DNA from: a bacterium | Lineage (GTDB): Bacteria; UBA9089; JAHJRX01 | Direction of reading: 5' to 3' | Length of the DNA stretch: 21,998 bases | NCBI GenBank assembly: GCA_030017825.1 | Contig: JASEGW010000010.1 | Coordinates: forward strand, 1 to 21,998 | Shown: one piece after another, positions 1 through 6,558 of the stretch | Numbering within the stretch: position 1 is the stretch's first letter | Layout of the letters: each line of letters starts with the position of its first letter | Program-made: the position numbers and the translations under genes | Notes under the pieces: model-generated | What the model saw: only the letters and a program-made list of their open reading frames with translations | The model's database searches: none | Told to the model about the DNA's origin: nothing

Positions 1-51
1 AAAGGAATTATAGCATTTTTGTAAAATAACTGATTTATTTCGCAGTAAGTC
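1..51 (+). mobile_element. Right end of a MITE-like element, cut by the window edge
   Basis: These 51 bases match 3146-3195, the right end of the fuller copy at 3032-3195, with a single extra T as the only difference. The match stops abruptly after GCAGTAAGTC, and the next two bases are TA, as at the other copy. This supports a mobile end inserted at a TA target. It abuts the porV-like remnant. The rest of the element lies outside the window. Confidence 0.6.
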
Positions 52-436
52 TATTGCAACTCTTAATAGAATTGCTTCTTTAGGATTAAGTATTCAAAAT
101 ATAGGAACTAAACTAAAATATATTAATGAAAAGGATTCTCTTCCCTTAAATATAAAGATAGGATCTTCTTTTTCTCTGTTAAATAATAATCTACTACTCT
201 TATTAGATTTAAATAAACCTATAGACAATGATTTATATTTTAATAGTGGAGTAGAACTAAATTACTTTAGAAGTATTTCTTTAAGAGCAGGATATGCATC
301 TGGTCCTTCTAACAAAGGATCTGGTTTATCCTTAGGAGCAGGAATAGATATAAATAGATATAACTTAGATTTATCTTTTACTCCCTATGAGGAATTAGGA
401 GATATGATTAAAGTAGGCTTGGGAGTAAAGTATTAA
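52..436 (+). pseudogene. C-terminal remnant of a PorV/PorQ-family outer-membrane protein
   Basis: An open frame runs from the element boundary to the TAA at 434-436 with no plausible start codon. Its translation (about 128 residues) alternates short hydrophobic strands with turns and contains SLGLSIQNIGTKLKY, DLNKPIDNDLYFNSGVELNY, LSLRAGYASGPSNKGSGLS and FTPYEELGDMIKVGLGVKY. I recognise this as the C-terminal end of the PorV/PorQ (UPF0164-like) beta-barrel family, including a final aromatic residue as in many outer-membrane barrels. Intact members are roughly 300 residues, so more than half is missing. The break coincides with the mobile-element end at 51. Whether the N-terminal part survives upstream is not visible. 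It suggests an outer membrane. Family call moderately sure; pseudogene status inferred. Confidence 0.6.
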
Positions 437-893
437 GAGAGAAGAGAAAAGGTAGAATAAGAAAGGAATATAGAATTTAGAAGAAAAAAGATAGAACAAT
501 GAGAAAATGTGCGATGCCTGTTTCAATAGAGTAAGAAATATTTCATATAGGAAACATGATGCTCTATAAAAGTTATTTCATATAGGAAGTATTCTATAAT
601 CAAATGCAAATGCGTATATTAGAAATCCTGACATTTATCAAAATACATGTAAAAAATATAGGAAAAAAACTTTACTATATTTTAGAATTCTTCAGAAAAT
701 TAATGCTATTTTGCAAAGCAAAGCAAATATCTATCTTCCCTTTATGTTAAAAATCAAAAAAAAGAATAAAGTTTATTTTTGGTGAAAGCTGCAGGTTTAT
801 TCAATAGTTGCCTGAAAAACTTAAATTGGTTTGCGGGAAATTACTTTATCTTTTATTCTTTGATATAAGAGTTCATTAGTGCCAGAATTTCTC

Positions 894-922
894 TTGACAA
901 AGATTGTTTTAGAATATAGAAT
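894..922 (+). promoter_or_regulatory. Orphan sigma-70-type promoter
   Basis: A perfect TTGACA at 894-899 is followed after 17 bases by TAGAAT at 917-922. No gene start follows for more than 400 bases; the next feature downstream is the inverted repeat at 1005-1045. It could drive a small RNA, or be left over from a lost gene. Sequence match only; activity is inferred. Confidence 0.4.
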
Positions 923-1004
923 AAAAAAATATTTGATATTGTTCTAAAAAAAGTTGATACTTTCTTACAATATTCTTAAAGATACCTCTTGTGCCTCTGT
1001 GAGG

Positions 1005-1045
1005 TAAAGCATGATTTTACCTCCATGTAAAATCCTCATGCTTTA
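1005..1045. other. Strong imperfect hairpin
   Basis: TAAAGCATGA (1005-1014) pairs with TCATGCTTTA (1036-1045), and inside it TTTTAC (1015-1020) pairs with GTAAAA (1027-1032). The result is a 16-bp stem with a three-base bulge (TCC) and a six-base loop (CTCCAT). No T-run follows, so it is a poor intrinsic terminator on the plus strand. A smaller ACCTC/GAGGT pair (984-988, 1001-1005) sits just before it. It may be part of a structured RNA or another palindromic repeat. Confidence 0.6.
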
Positions 1046-1113
1046 AATCCGTTTAAAGAAAATTATTTTATTCTAATTTTTATATGAGAACTTTTGGTAA
1101 TAGAAGATATAAA

Positions 1114-1127
1114 TCGAACTTAGGTTA
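1114..1127 (+). repeat. TCGAACTYAGGTTA repeat, single end
   Basis: The 14-mer TCGAACTTAGGTTA differs by one base from the sites at 1901-1914, 8352-8365 and 13774-13787. I see no inverted partner nearby, so this appears to be a half element. Confidence 0.45.
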
Positions 1128-1244
1128 TATTATATTTATTAAAAAATAAAAGGGTAAAACTTGTCTTTGTTAGAATTGAGATTAAAGAGCTTTTTAGCTT
1201 ATCATGAAACACTAAGAAAAATTTGAAGCACTTAAGAATTAATG

Positions 1245-1310
1245 TAACTATTCAGTATAAACTTCGCATTAAGAAAATATGTTGTTACATTGAACATTGC
1301 TAAATAGTTG
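1245..1310 (+). repeat. 66-bp palindromic element, copy 1
   Basis: By my alignment it matches the copy at 2904-2969 at 58 of 66 positions. Its ends are TAACTATTCAG and CTAAATAGTTG, so the inverted termini have begun to diverge. It lies 50 bases before the purE start, in the region where a promoter would be expected. Confidence 0.75.
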
Positions 1311-1360
1311 CAAATTAATAAACTAAACAAGAGGTTAGAAAAAAAGTTGGGAGGAATAGG

Positions 1361-1795
1361 ATGATAGAAGTTTTAATAATTATGGGAAGTAGTTCGGATA
1401 TGGATGTTGCTAAGAAAGCTGAGAATATCTTAAAGGAATTTAAGATTAGTTATAAAATTGAAGTGGCTTCTGCTCATAGAAATCCTAAAAAAGTTAAAGA
1501 GATTATAGAAAATACAGAGGCTGAGGTAATCATTGGTATTGCTGGACTTGCTGCTGCCTTACCTGGAGTTGTTGCTTCTCATACTATTAAGCCAGTGATA
1601 GGAGTTCCAGTAGCAGCTTCTTTAAGTGGTTTAGATGCGCTGCTTTCTATTGTCCAGATGCCCAAAGGAATTCCTGTAGCTTGCGTTGGTATTGGCCGAG
1701 CTGACAATGCTGCTCTTTTAGCTATAGAGATACTTAGTTTAAAGAATAAAGGAATTGCAGACAGGTTAGTGAATTATCGAAAAGCTATGAGTTAA
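1361..1795 (+). CDS. purE: PurE-type 5-(carboxyamino)imidazole ribonucleotide mutase
   Basis: PurE isomerises N5-CAIR to CAIR (class I) in cytoplasmic purine synthesis. The 144-residue product starts with MGSSSD (8-13), has the substrate-binding SAHR motif (37-40) and the typical SGLDALLSIVQMPKGIPV stretch (88-105) and NAALLA. It is shorter than the usual 160-170 residues, mainly in the loop between SAHR and the next strand. The usual AAHLPG is AAALPG here (64-69), so the histidine equivalent to E. coli His75 is Ala66. GGAGG lies six bases before the ATG, a clear ribosome site. No purK or other pur gene is adjacent, so it stands alone. It is convergent with the ccdA-like gene. The family call is firm; class and activity are less certain because of the missing histidine. 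Confidence 0.9.
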   Translation: MIEVLIIMGSSSDMDVAKKAENILKEFKISYKIEVASAHRNPKKVKEIIENTEAEVIIGIAGLAAALPGVVASHTIKPVIGVPVAASLSGLDALLSIVQMPKGIPVACVGIGRADNAALLAIEILSLKNKGIADRLVNYRKAMS

Positions 1796-1918
1796 ATAAT
1801 GTGAGTTTGATATAAAATATAAACAAGATGAATTTGATATGTTGTATACCAATATTTCAATTAATGCTCAAAAATATTAACCCTTAAACTTATATTTAAA
1901 TCGAACTCAGGTTAAATA
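1793..1918. repeat. Long degenerate inverted repeat with TCGAACTCAGGTTA end
   Basis: The right end carries TCGAACTCAGGTTA (1901-1914). The left end, starting at the purE stop codon (around GTGAGTTTGATATAAA), resembles the reverse complement of the right end with several mismatches. Together they could fold as a long imperfect hairpin between the convergent purE and ccdA-like genes. It may act as a terminator for either gene, but no clear T-run is seen. Confidence 0.45.
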
Positions 1919-1929
1919 GGTATTTGTAG

Positions 1930-2859
1930 TTAAAACATTCCTTGAAAGTATTTTAATTTGTCGAAAAAGATTATAGTTCCTATTAAAACTAAAAATATCC
2001 CACAAATTTTATTAATTAAGGGCAAGTATTTCTTAAGCTTGCTAAAATAATTTATAAACCTACCCAATAAGATAGCCACTAGTAAAAAAGGTATAGCTAA
2101 ACCTAAAGAATAAAAGATAAGTAAATAGATGCCTTGATATAAAGTACTTGTGGTGCTGGCGTAGATTAAGATAGAACCTAAGATTGGCCCTACGCATGGT
2201 GACCAACCAAAAGCAAAAGTAATCCCCACAAAGAATGAGCCCAAAAAACCTAAAGGTCTCTGACTTAAGTGAATTTTAAATTCTTTCTGTAAAAGATCTA
2301 TTCTAAAAGCTCCTAAGATATATAAACCCAAGAGGATGATAATAACTCCGCCAACTTTTTTAAAAATACCCTGATAATCATATAACAACCTACCTAAATA
2401 GGTGATAGAAGCTCCTAAAATTATGAAAATAACCGAGAAGCCTAAAATAAAAAATAAGGTATTTAGGAGTAAATTATATCTAGTAGATTTTAAGGAGGCG
2501 TCAGAAAGAAGGTCATTGAAGGATAAACCCGTGATAAAAGTAAGATAAGAAGGGATAAGCGGGAAGAAGCAAGGAGTAAAAAAGGTGAATATTCCTGCAG
2601 TAAAGGCTACTAATTTTCCGCTTAGCAGGGTTTTTTTAGAAAGAGAGGAGGTTAGGCAGTCACAGGAAGAACGAGTATTTAAGTTTAGCTTGCTCTTGCC
2701 AGAATTTTTAATTAAAATAGTAGTGCTTATAATGTCTCCCTGAACTACTTTGTCAAAATTCCAGTTTATTTTATTTAGTTTAACCAGAGGTTGGCCGTAG
2801 CTATTTTGAGCAAGAGGAATTAATATATTTAAAAATAAAACAATTAATTTAATTCTCAT
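1930..2859 (-). CDS. CcdA/DsbD-type membrane protein fused to a partial DUF1573 domain
   Basis: The 309-residue protein begins with a signal-like hydrophobic segment (about 4-22). Residues 31-70 resemble the first part of a DUF1573 domain (NFDKVVQGDIISTTILIKNSGKS-type beta strands, then SCDC at 65-68). From about 82 it becomes a CcdA-type six-helix transporter: TFFTPCFFPLIPSYLTFITG (92-111), GFSVIFIILGAS (140-151) and GWSPCVGP (218-225). Cys97 and Cys222 are the expected redox pair that passes electrons across the inner membrane to periplasmic thioredoxin-like partners or cytochrome c maturation. The DUF1573 part stops well short of the usual length of about 100 residues and runs straight into the first CcdA helix. 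The ribosome site is weak (AAAGAAAG). It stands alone. CcdA assignment is firm; the partner process is unknown. Confidence 0.85.
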   Translation of the reverse strand: MRIKLIVLFLNILIPLAQNSYGQPLVKLNKINWNFDKVVQGDIISTTILIKNSGKSKLNLNTRSSCDCLTSSLSKKTLLSGKLVAFTAGIFTFFTPCFFPLIPSYLTFITGLSFNDLLSDASLKSTRYNLLLNTLFFILGFSVIFIILGASITYLGRLLYDYQGIFKKVGGVIIILLGLYILGAFRIDLLQKEFKIHLSQRPLGFLGSFFVGITFAFGWSPCVGPILGSILIYASTTSTLYQGIYLLIFYSLGLAIPFLLVAILLGRFINYFSKLKKYLPLINKICGIFLVLIGTIIFFDKLKYFQGMF

Positions 2860-2903
2860 GCAAAGCTTTCTTTATTACTTTAGCTAATTCTCTATATGAA
2901 ATG

Positions 2904-2969
2904 TAACTATTCAGCATAAACTTCGCACTAAGGAAGCATGTTGTTATATTGAACATTGCTGAATAGTTA
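2904..2969 (+). repeat. 66-bp palindromic element, copy 2
   Basis: Perfect 13-bp inverted termini: TAACTATTCAGCA at the left and TGCTGAATAGTTA at the right. It matches the reverse complement of 21675-21740 at 62 of 66 positions. It sits about 45 bases upstream of the ccdA-like start, in that gene's likely promoter zone. No coding capacity. Confidence 0.8.
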
Positions 2970-3031
2970 CTATAAAATAAAGCCAACTATGTAGTTTAAG
3001 CTTACTTCTTGGTTATCTAAAAGCATTATTA

Positions 3032-3195
3032 GACCCTCTGCAAAATAACAGCAATAGATACAAAAAAGCTTATAGATGTCTGTAATGGCTGGAGTTATTC
3101 AAAAATTGTTGATTTTTTAATAAATAGCTCTATTGCCTTGTCAGTAAAGGAATTATAGCATTTTGTAAAATAACTGATTTATTTCGCAGTAAGTC
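3032..3195. mobile_element. 164-bp MITE-like element with imperfect terminal inverted repeats
   Basis: The left end GACCCTCTGCAAAATAAC matches the reverse complement of the right end, GACTTACTGCGAAATAAA, at 14 of 18 positions. TA flanks both sides (3030-3031 and 3196-3197), as expected for a TA target duplication of the IS630/mariner type, although an IS5-like origin is also possible. There is no transposase inside, so it would need one in trans. Its right 50 bases recur at 1-51. It is inserted just before a transposase remnant. Confidence 0.6.
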
Positions 3196-3436
3196 TAATG
3201 AGTTAAACGAACTGGTTACTTACTGGCATGCTGACCATGTTTACAAACATAATCCTTGCGCCATTGAGGCTCTCTGGTTGCTCACTATGCTGGCATATAA
3301 TCTATTCCACGCCTTTATCAGTTTTAATCTTAAACCAGAGATTCGTTATAAACATAGCTATCTTCATTGGGCACGGTCCATATCTGCCGAAATTTATCAT
3401 TTGAGAGAACATTCTCTACTTGCCCTCCCTCCATAA
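3196..3436 (+). pseudogene. Remnant of a DDE-type transposase
   Basis: An open stretch ending at TAA (3434-3436) translates to NELNELVTYWHADHVYKHNP followed by CAIEALWLLTMLAYNLFHAF, SFNLKPEIRY and HWARSISAEIYH. The pattern Y-x-HNP-x-A-x-E-x-LWLL-x-MLAYNLFHAF-x-x-x-NLKP is typical of the C-terminal region of IS4-superfamily DDE transposases. No start codon and no catalytic N-terminal part are present, and the frame is interrupted upstream by the MITE-like element. It is clearly non-functional. The exact IS family is not determined. Confidence 0.55.
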
Positions 3437-3715
3437 TACTACCAATTTCAACCTCTCCATCCAGACCTATCCAATCTTCTCTACAGTTTTAAGTGATCAG
3501 GGGAAAGGTGTGCCTATTCCATGGAAAGCACTCCAGATTTATTGTTTTCAATAAGTTAAAACTACTTTGCGAATCTGATCTTCTTAAAAAATTTCTCCAA
3601 ATCGCCTTTCTACCGTATATTATCAAAAAAGTTGCGGAATTGCTGAAAATAACAAATTTAACTTGATTATACCAAAAATGTATGGTAATATAATTAATTT
3701 AGCTAAATTTATCTT
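3437..3715. other. Gene-free spacer upstream of the NIF3-like gene
   Basis: No convincing frame. The first part is probably more decayed transposon DNA: its base composition is less AT-rich than its surroundings, like the transposase remnant. The last 60 bases return to the AT-rich host style and hold a possible promoter at 3663-3691. Confidence 0.4.
3663..3691 (+). promoter_or_regulatory. Possible promoter of the NIF3-dnaG-rpoD cluster
   Basis: TTGATT (3663-3668) and TAATAT (3686-3691) are separated by 17 bases. The spacer contains a small inverted repeat, TACCA and TGGTA, which might be an operator. It lies about 80 bases before the chosen start at 3773. Pattern match only. Confidence 0.3.
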
Positions 3716-3772
3716 TTGCATTATTATGCATTATTAAAATTTATTAAAAAATTGGAAAATATCGGAGGGAAA

Positions 3773-4732
3773 ATGCTTACTATAGAAAAACTATACGAAT
3801 TGGCTATAATTTATGGAATTGACACTGATCCTCGTGGTAAAAAATTAATAGAAGAAGAATTAAAAGATATTAGAAAAAATTATCGGAGCTTAAAGAAAGA
3901 AGAAAAAAAAGAATTTGATCAAGAAAAACTAACTAATCCTTTTGCTGATACAAGAATTCTTCATGGAGATTGTAAAAAGGTAATTCAAAGAGTCTTAGTA
4001 GGTATTGACATGGAAATAGGAGAAATATTATTAGCAGATAGATTGTCTGCAAAAGGAAAGCCTATTGATTTAGTTATTGCTCATCATCCTGAGGGGTATG
4101 CTTTAGCTGGCTTTTATGAAGTAATGGGAATGCAAGCAGATATATTGCATAAATTTGGAGTACCTATTAATATAGCTGAAGGTATTTTAAAAGAACGAAT
4201 TTCTGAGGTAGAAAGAAAAGTATTGCCAGTTAATCACAATAGAGCAGTAGATGCTGCTTTGCTTTTAGATATACCTCTTATGTGTATCCATACTCCTACT
4301 GACAATCATGTAGTAGATTATCTTCAAAAGATATTTGACAAAAAGAAATGTAAAAAACTTAAGGATATTGTAAAAGAATTAAAGAATATTCCTGAATATA
4401 AAGAAGCTTCTTTAAAAAATGCTGGACCTAAGATTATTACTGGTAGCAATAATAATACTACAGGAAAGATTTTTGTAGATATGACAGGCGGCACAGAAGG
4501 TTCTAAGAATTCTATGGAAAAGCTTTCTTTGGCTGGAGTGGGAACATTAATAGGAATGCATTATAGTGATGACTTACGCAAAAATGCTGAAAAACATCAT
4601 ATAAATCTTATAGTGGCAGGACATATTCCTTCTGATACTTTAGGCATGAATCTATTTTTAGATAAAATCGAAAAAGACTATTCAATAGAAATACTAACAA
4701 CATCTGGCTATAAAAGAATTAAAAGAATATAG
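3773..4732 (+). CDS. NIF3-like (DUF34) metal-binding protein
   Basis: The 319-residue product belongs to the NIF3 family, a widespread toroidal protein with a di-metal site whose biochemical role is still unsettled. Visible metal-site motifs are AHHPEG (103-108), HTPTDN (173-178) and GHIPSDTLGMN (283-293). The N-terminal 60 residues (MLTIEKLYELAIIYGIDTDPRGK) form a helical extension that I associate with a longer bacterial subgroup of the family. I chose the ATG at 3773 because GGAGG lies just before it; an in-frame ATG at 3716 would add 19 residues but has no ribosome site. The gene is followed after 68 bases by dnaG on the same strand, so co-transcription is likely. NIF3-family genes are often found near sigma-factor or primase genes in other bacteria. 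Confidence 0.85.
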   Translation: MLTIEKLYELAIIYGIDTDPRGKKLIEEELKDIRKNYRSLKKEEKKEFDQEKLTNPFADTRILHGDCKKVIQRVLVGIDMEIGEILLADRLSAKGKPIDLVIAHHPEGYALAGFYEVMGMQADILHKFGVPINIAEGILKERISEVERKVLPVNHNRAVDAALLLDIPLMCIHTPTDNHVVDYLQKIFDKKKCKKLKDIVKELKNIPEYKEASLKNAGPKIITGSNNNTTGKIFVDMTGGTEGSKNSMEKLSLAGVGTLIGMHYSDDLRKNAEKHHINLIVAGHIPSDTLGMNLFLDKIEKDYSIEILTTSGYKRIKRI

Positions 4733-4800
4733 CCTCTGACACACCAACTAATTTTTTCCATATATAAAAATCTATTTTTAATGATAGAAAATAAAAACTT

Positions 4801-6534
4801 ATGCCAAATACCTTTTATCCAGAAAATCTCATTAATAATATTAGAGATAATCTTGATATTATAGAAATAGTTTCTCAATATGTTTCCTTAAAAAAAAGTG
4901 GAGAGAATTATAAAGGGTTATGCCCTTTTCATAGTGAAAAGACACCTTCTTTTACAGTAAGTTCTAAAAAACAAATATTTCATTGTTTTGGATGCCATAT
5001 AGGTGGGAACATCTATTCATTTATAATGAAAATGGAAGGCTATTCTTTCCCTCAGGCAGTAAAATTTTTAGCTAAAAAAGCAGGTGTTTCTTTACCAACT
5101 TATCTTCCTAATGAAATTTCTAAAAAAGATATTCTTTTAGAAATAAACAATTTAGCAGCAGATTTTTATTGGAAAAATATAAAAAGTAGCGAATCAATAA
5201 AAGCTTATGAATACTTAAAAAACAGAAATATTAGCGATCACACTATTGATAAATTCAAATTAGGCTATGCGTCTGCTTTTTGGGATAATCTTTATAAGTA
5301 TTTAACTCTAAAAAAAATACTTCCGGAAACCATTAAAGAGGCAGGACTTACTTTAAGTAAAAAAAGTGGTGGTTACTATGATCGTTTTCGAGGAAGAGTA
5401 GTTTTTCCTATTTTTGATTTACAAAATAGGATAGTAGGGTTTGGAGCTAGAGTACTTGATAATAGTTTACCTAAATATATTAATTCTCCTGAAACTTTAA
5501 TCTATAACAAAAGTCAGATTTTATATGGATTAAATTTTGCCAAGGAAGCTATTCGGGAAAAAGGATTAGCAATTTTAGTAGAGGGTTATTTTGATGTTAT
5601 TATTCCTTATCAATTAGGAATTTCAAATATAGTAGCTACCTTAGGTACTTCCTTAACTGAAAGTCATGCTCAAATTATTAAACGTTATACAAATAAAGTA
5701 GTTCTAATTTTTGACCCTGACAATGCAGGTATAAACGCTACTCTTAGAAGTTTGGATATTTTTCTTGAAAAAGATATTGAAGTTCAAATAGTTACTCTTC
5801 CTGAAAAATTGGACCCAGCAGAATTCTTATTACAAAAAGGAGTTTCTTTATTTAGTAAACTTTTAGATGCTCCAAAAAATTTTTTAGATTATAAAATAGA
5901 TATGATTCTTAGAAAAATAGATCCTAAAAATACTAGAGGAAAAATTAATCTTATAAACGAGCTAAGACATACTTATTTAAAGCTACCAAGTCGATTACAC
6001 CAAGAAGAATTTATAAAAAAAATTGCCGACAAAGCTAATTTGGATGAAAAAATTGTTCTTTTGGAAATTTCTTCCAAGACTCCATTTTATAACTCCTCTA
6101 AACCTAAAAAGAGTCTTATTCAGGAAGTAGAGAAAAAATCTTTAGAAGCAGAAAAAAATATTTTAAAAGTGTTTTTTCAAAATTCAGAACTTTCTCATCA
6201 AGTAATAAGTAAAATTAATGTTGACGATTTTGAAAATAGTGAATGTCGAGCTATTTATAGTTTAATATTGAAGAAAATTAAAAACCATGAAGAAATAAAA
6301 TTTAGAAGTATAATAGATGATTTAACGCCATCTACTGGTTATTTTTTCTCTAAAATTGCTATAGAAACAGATAGTAAAATTACTTTGAAAATTATAGAAG
6401 ATTATATTAAATATTTTTATACTCGAAGATTAAATAAAAAAATTAAAGAAATCAAAGAAAAAGAAAAAAAGGGACCTATTGACCAAATCTTAATTCAAGA
6501 ATGCTATAACATTAGAAAAGAAATAGAAAAATAA
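4801..6534 (+). CDS. dnaG: DNA primase
   Basis: DnaG makes the RNA primers for lagging-strand synthesis. The 577-residue protein has the N-terminal CHC2-type zinc ribbon (CPFH at 41-44, CFGC at 62-65), the RNA-polymerase core domain with YYDRFRGRVVFPI and GFGARVL, and a TOPRIM fold with the catalytic EGYFDV (261-266) and DPDNAG (305-310). The C-terminal third is lysine-rich and helical, as expected for the helicase-binding domain. Length is normal. The start fits the family (YPENLINNIR near the N-terminus), but the ribosome site is weak, so translation may depend on the upstream NIF3-like gene. rpoD follows after 24 bases, giving a dnaG-rpoD arrangement like the macromolecular synthesis operon without rpsU. 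Assignment certain. Confidence 0.97.
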   Translation: MPNTFYPENLINNIRDNLDIIEIVSQYVSLKKSGENYKGLCPFHSEKTPSFTVSSKKQIFHCFGCHIGGNIYSFIMKMEGYSFPQAVKFLAKKAGVSLPTYLPNEISKKDILLEINNLAADFYWKNIKSSESIKAYEYLKNRNISDHTIDKFKLGYASAFWDNLYKYLTLKKILPETIKEAGLTLSKKSGGYYDRFRGRVVFPIFDLQNRIVGFGARVLDNSLPKYINSPETLIYNKSQILYGLNFAKEAIREKGLAILVEGYFDVIIPYQLGISNIVATLGTSLTESHAQIIKRYTNKVVLIFDPDNAGINATLRSLDIFLEKDIEVQIVTLPEKLDPAEFLLQKGVSLFSKLLDAPKNFLDYKIDMILRKIDPKNTRGKINLINELRHTYLKLPSRLHQEEFIKKIADKANLDEKIVLLEISSKTPFYNSSKPKKSLIQEVEKKSLEAEKNILKVFFQNSELSHQVISKINVDDFENSECRAIYSLILKKIKNHEEIKFRSIIDDLTPSTGYFFSKIAIETDSKITLKIIEDYIKYFYTRRLNKKIKEIKEKEKKGPIDQILIQECYNIRKEIEK

Positions 6535-6558
6535 GTAGGGAGGAATAAGTTTAGTTTT

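Larger units (their letters stand above)
437..1360. other. Long gene-free region between porV remnant and purE
   Basis: No open frame of convincing length or recognisable translation occurs on either strand. It holds a direct repeat of ATTTCATATAGGAA (540-553 and 575-588), a good sigma-70-like promoter at 894-922, a strong inverted repeat at 1005-1045, an AACTTTTGG repeat at 1088-1109 shared with 8428-8452, one end of the TCGAACTCAGGTTA repeat family at 1114-1127, and one copy of the 66-bp palindromic element at 1245-1310. It reads as decayed accessory DNA. Confidence 0.6.

Noticed and set aside
540..588. CRISPR-like repeat (ATTTCATATAGGAA twice)
   Set aside because: Only two copies of 14 bases, 35 bases apart, with no third unit and no cas genes.
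984..1045. tRNA or known riboswitch upstream of purE
   Set aside because: The hairpin is strong, but there is no cloverleaf, no TTC arm and no purine-riboswitch core, and purE starts more than 300 bases later.
3716..3772. Longer start for the NIF3-like gene
   Set aside because: The ATG at 3716 has no ribosome site and adds 19 residues absent from the family start; GGAGG directly precedes the ATG at 3773.
4733..4800. Terminator between the NIF3-like gene and dnaG
   Set aside because: The A/T-rich partial pairing near 4770-4790 is weak and has no GC stem, so co-transcription is more likely.
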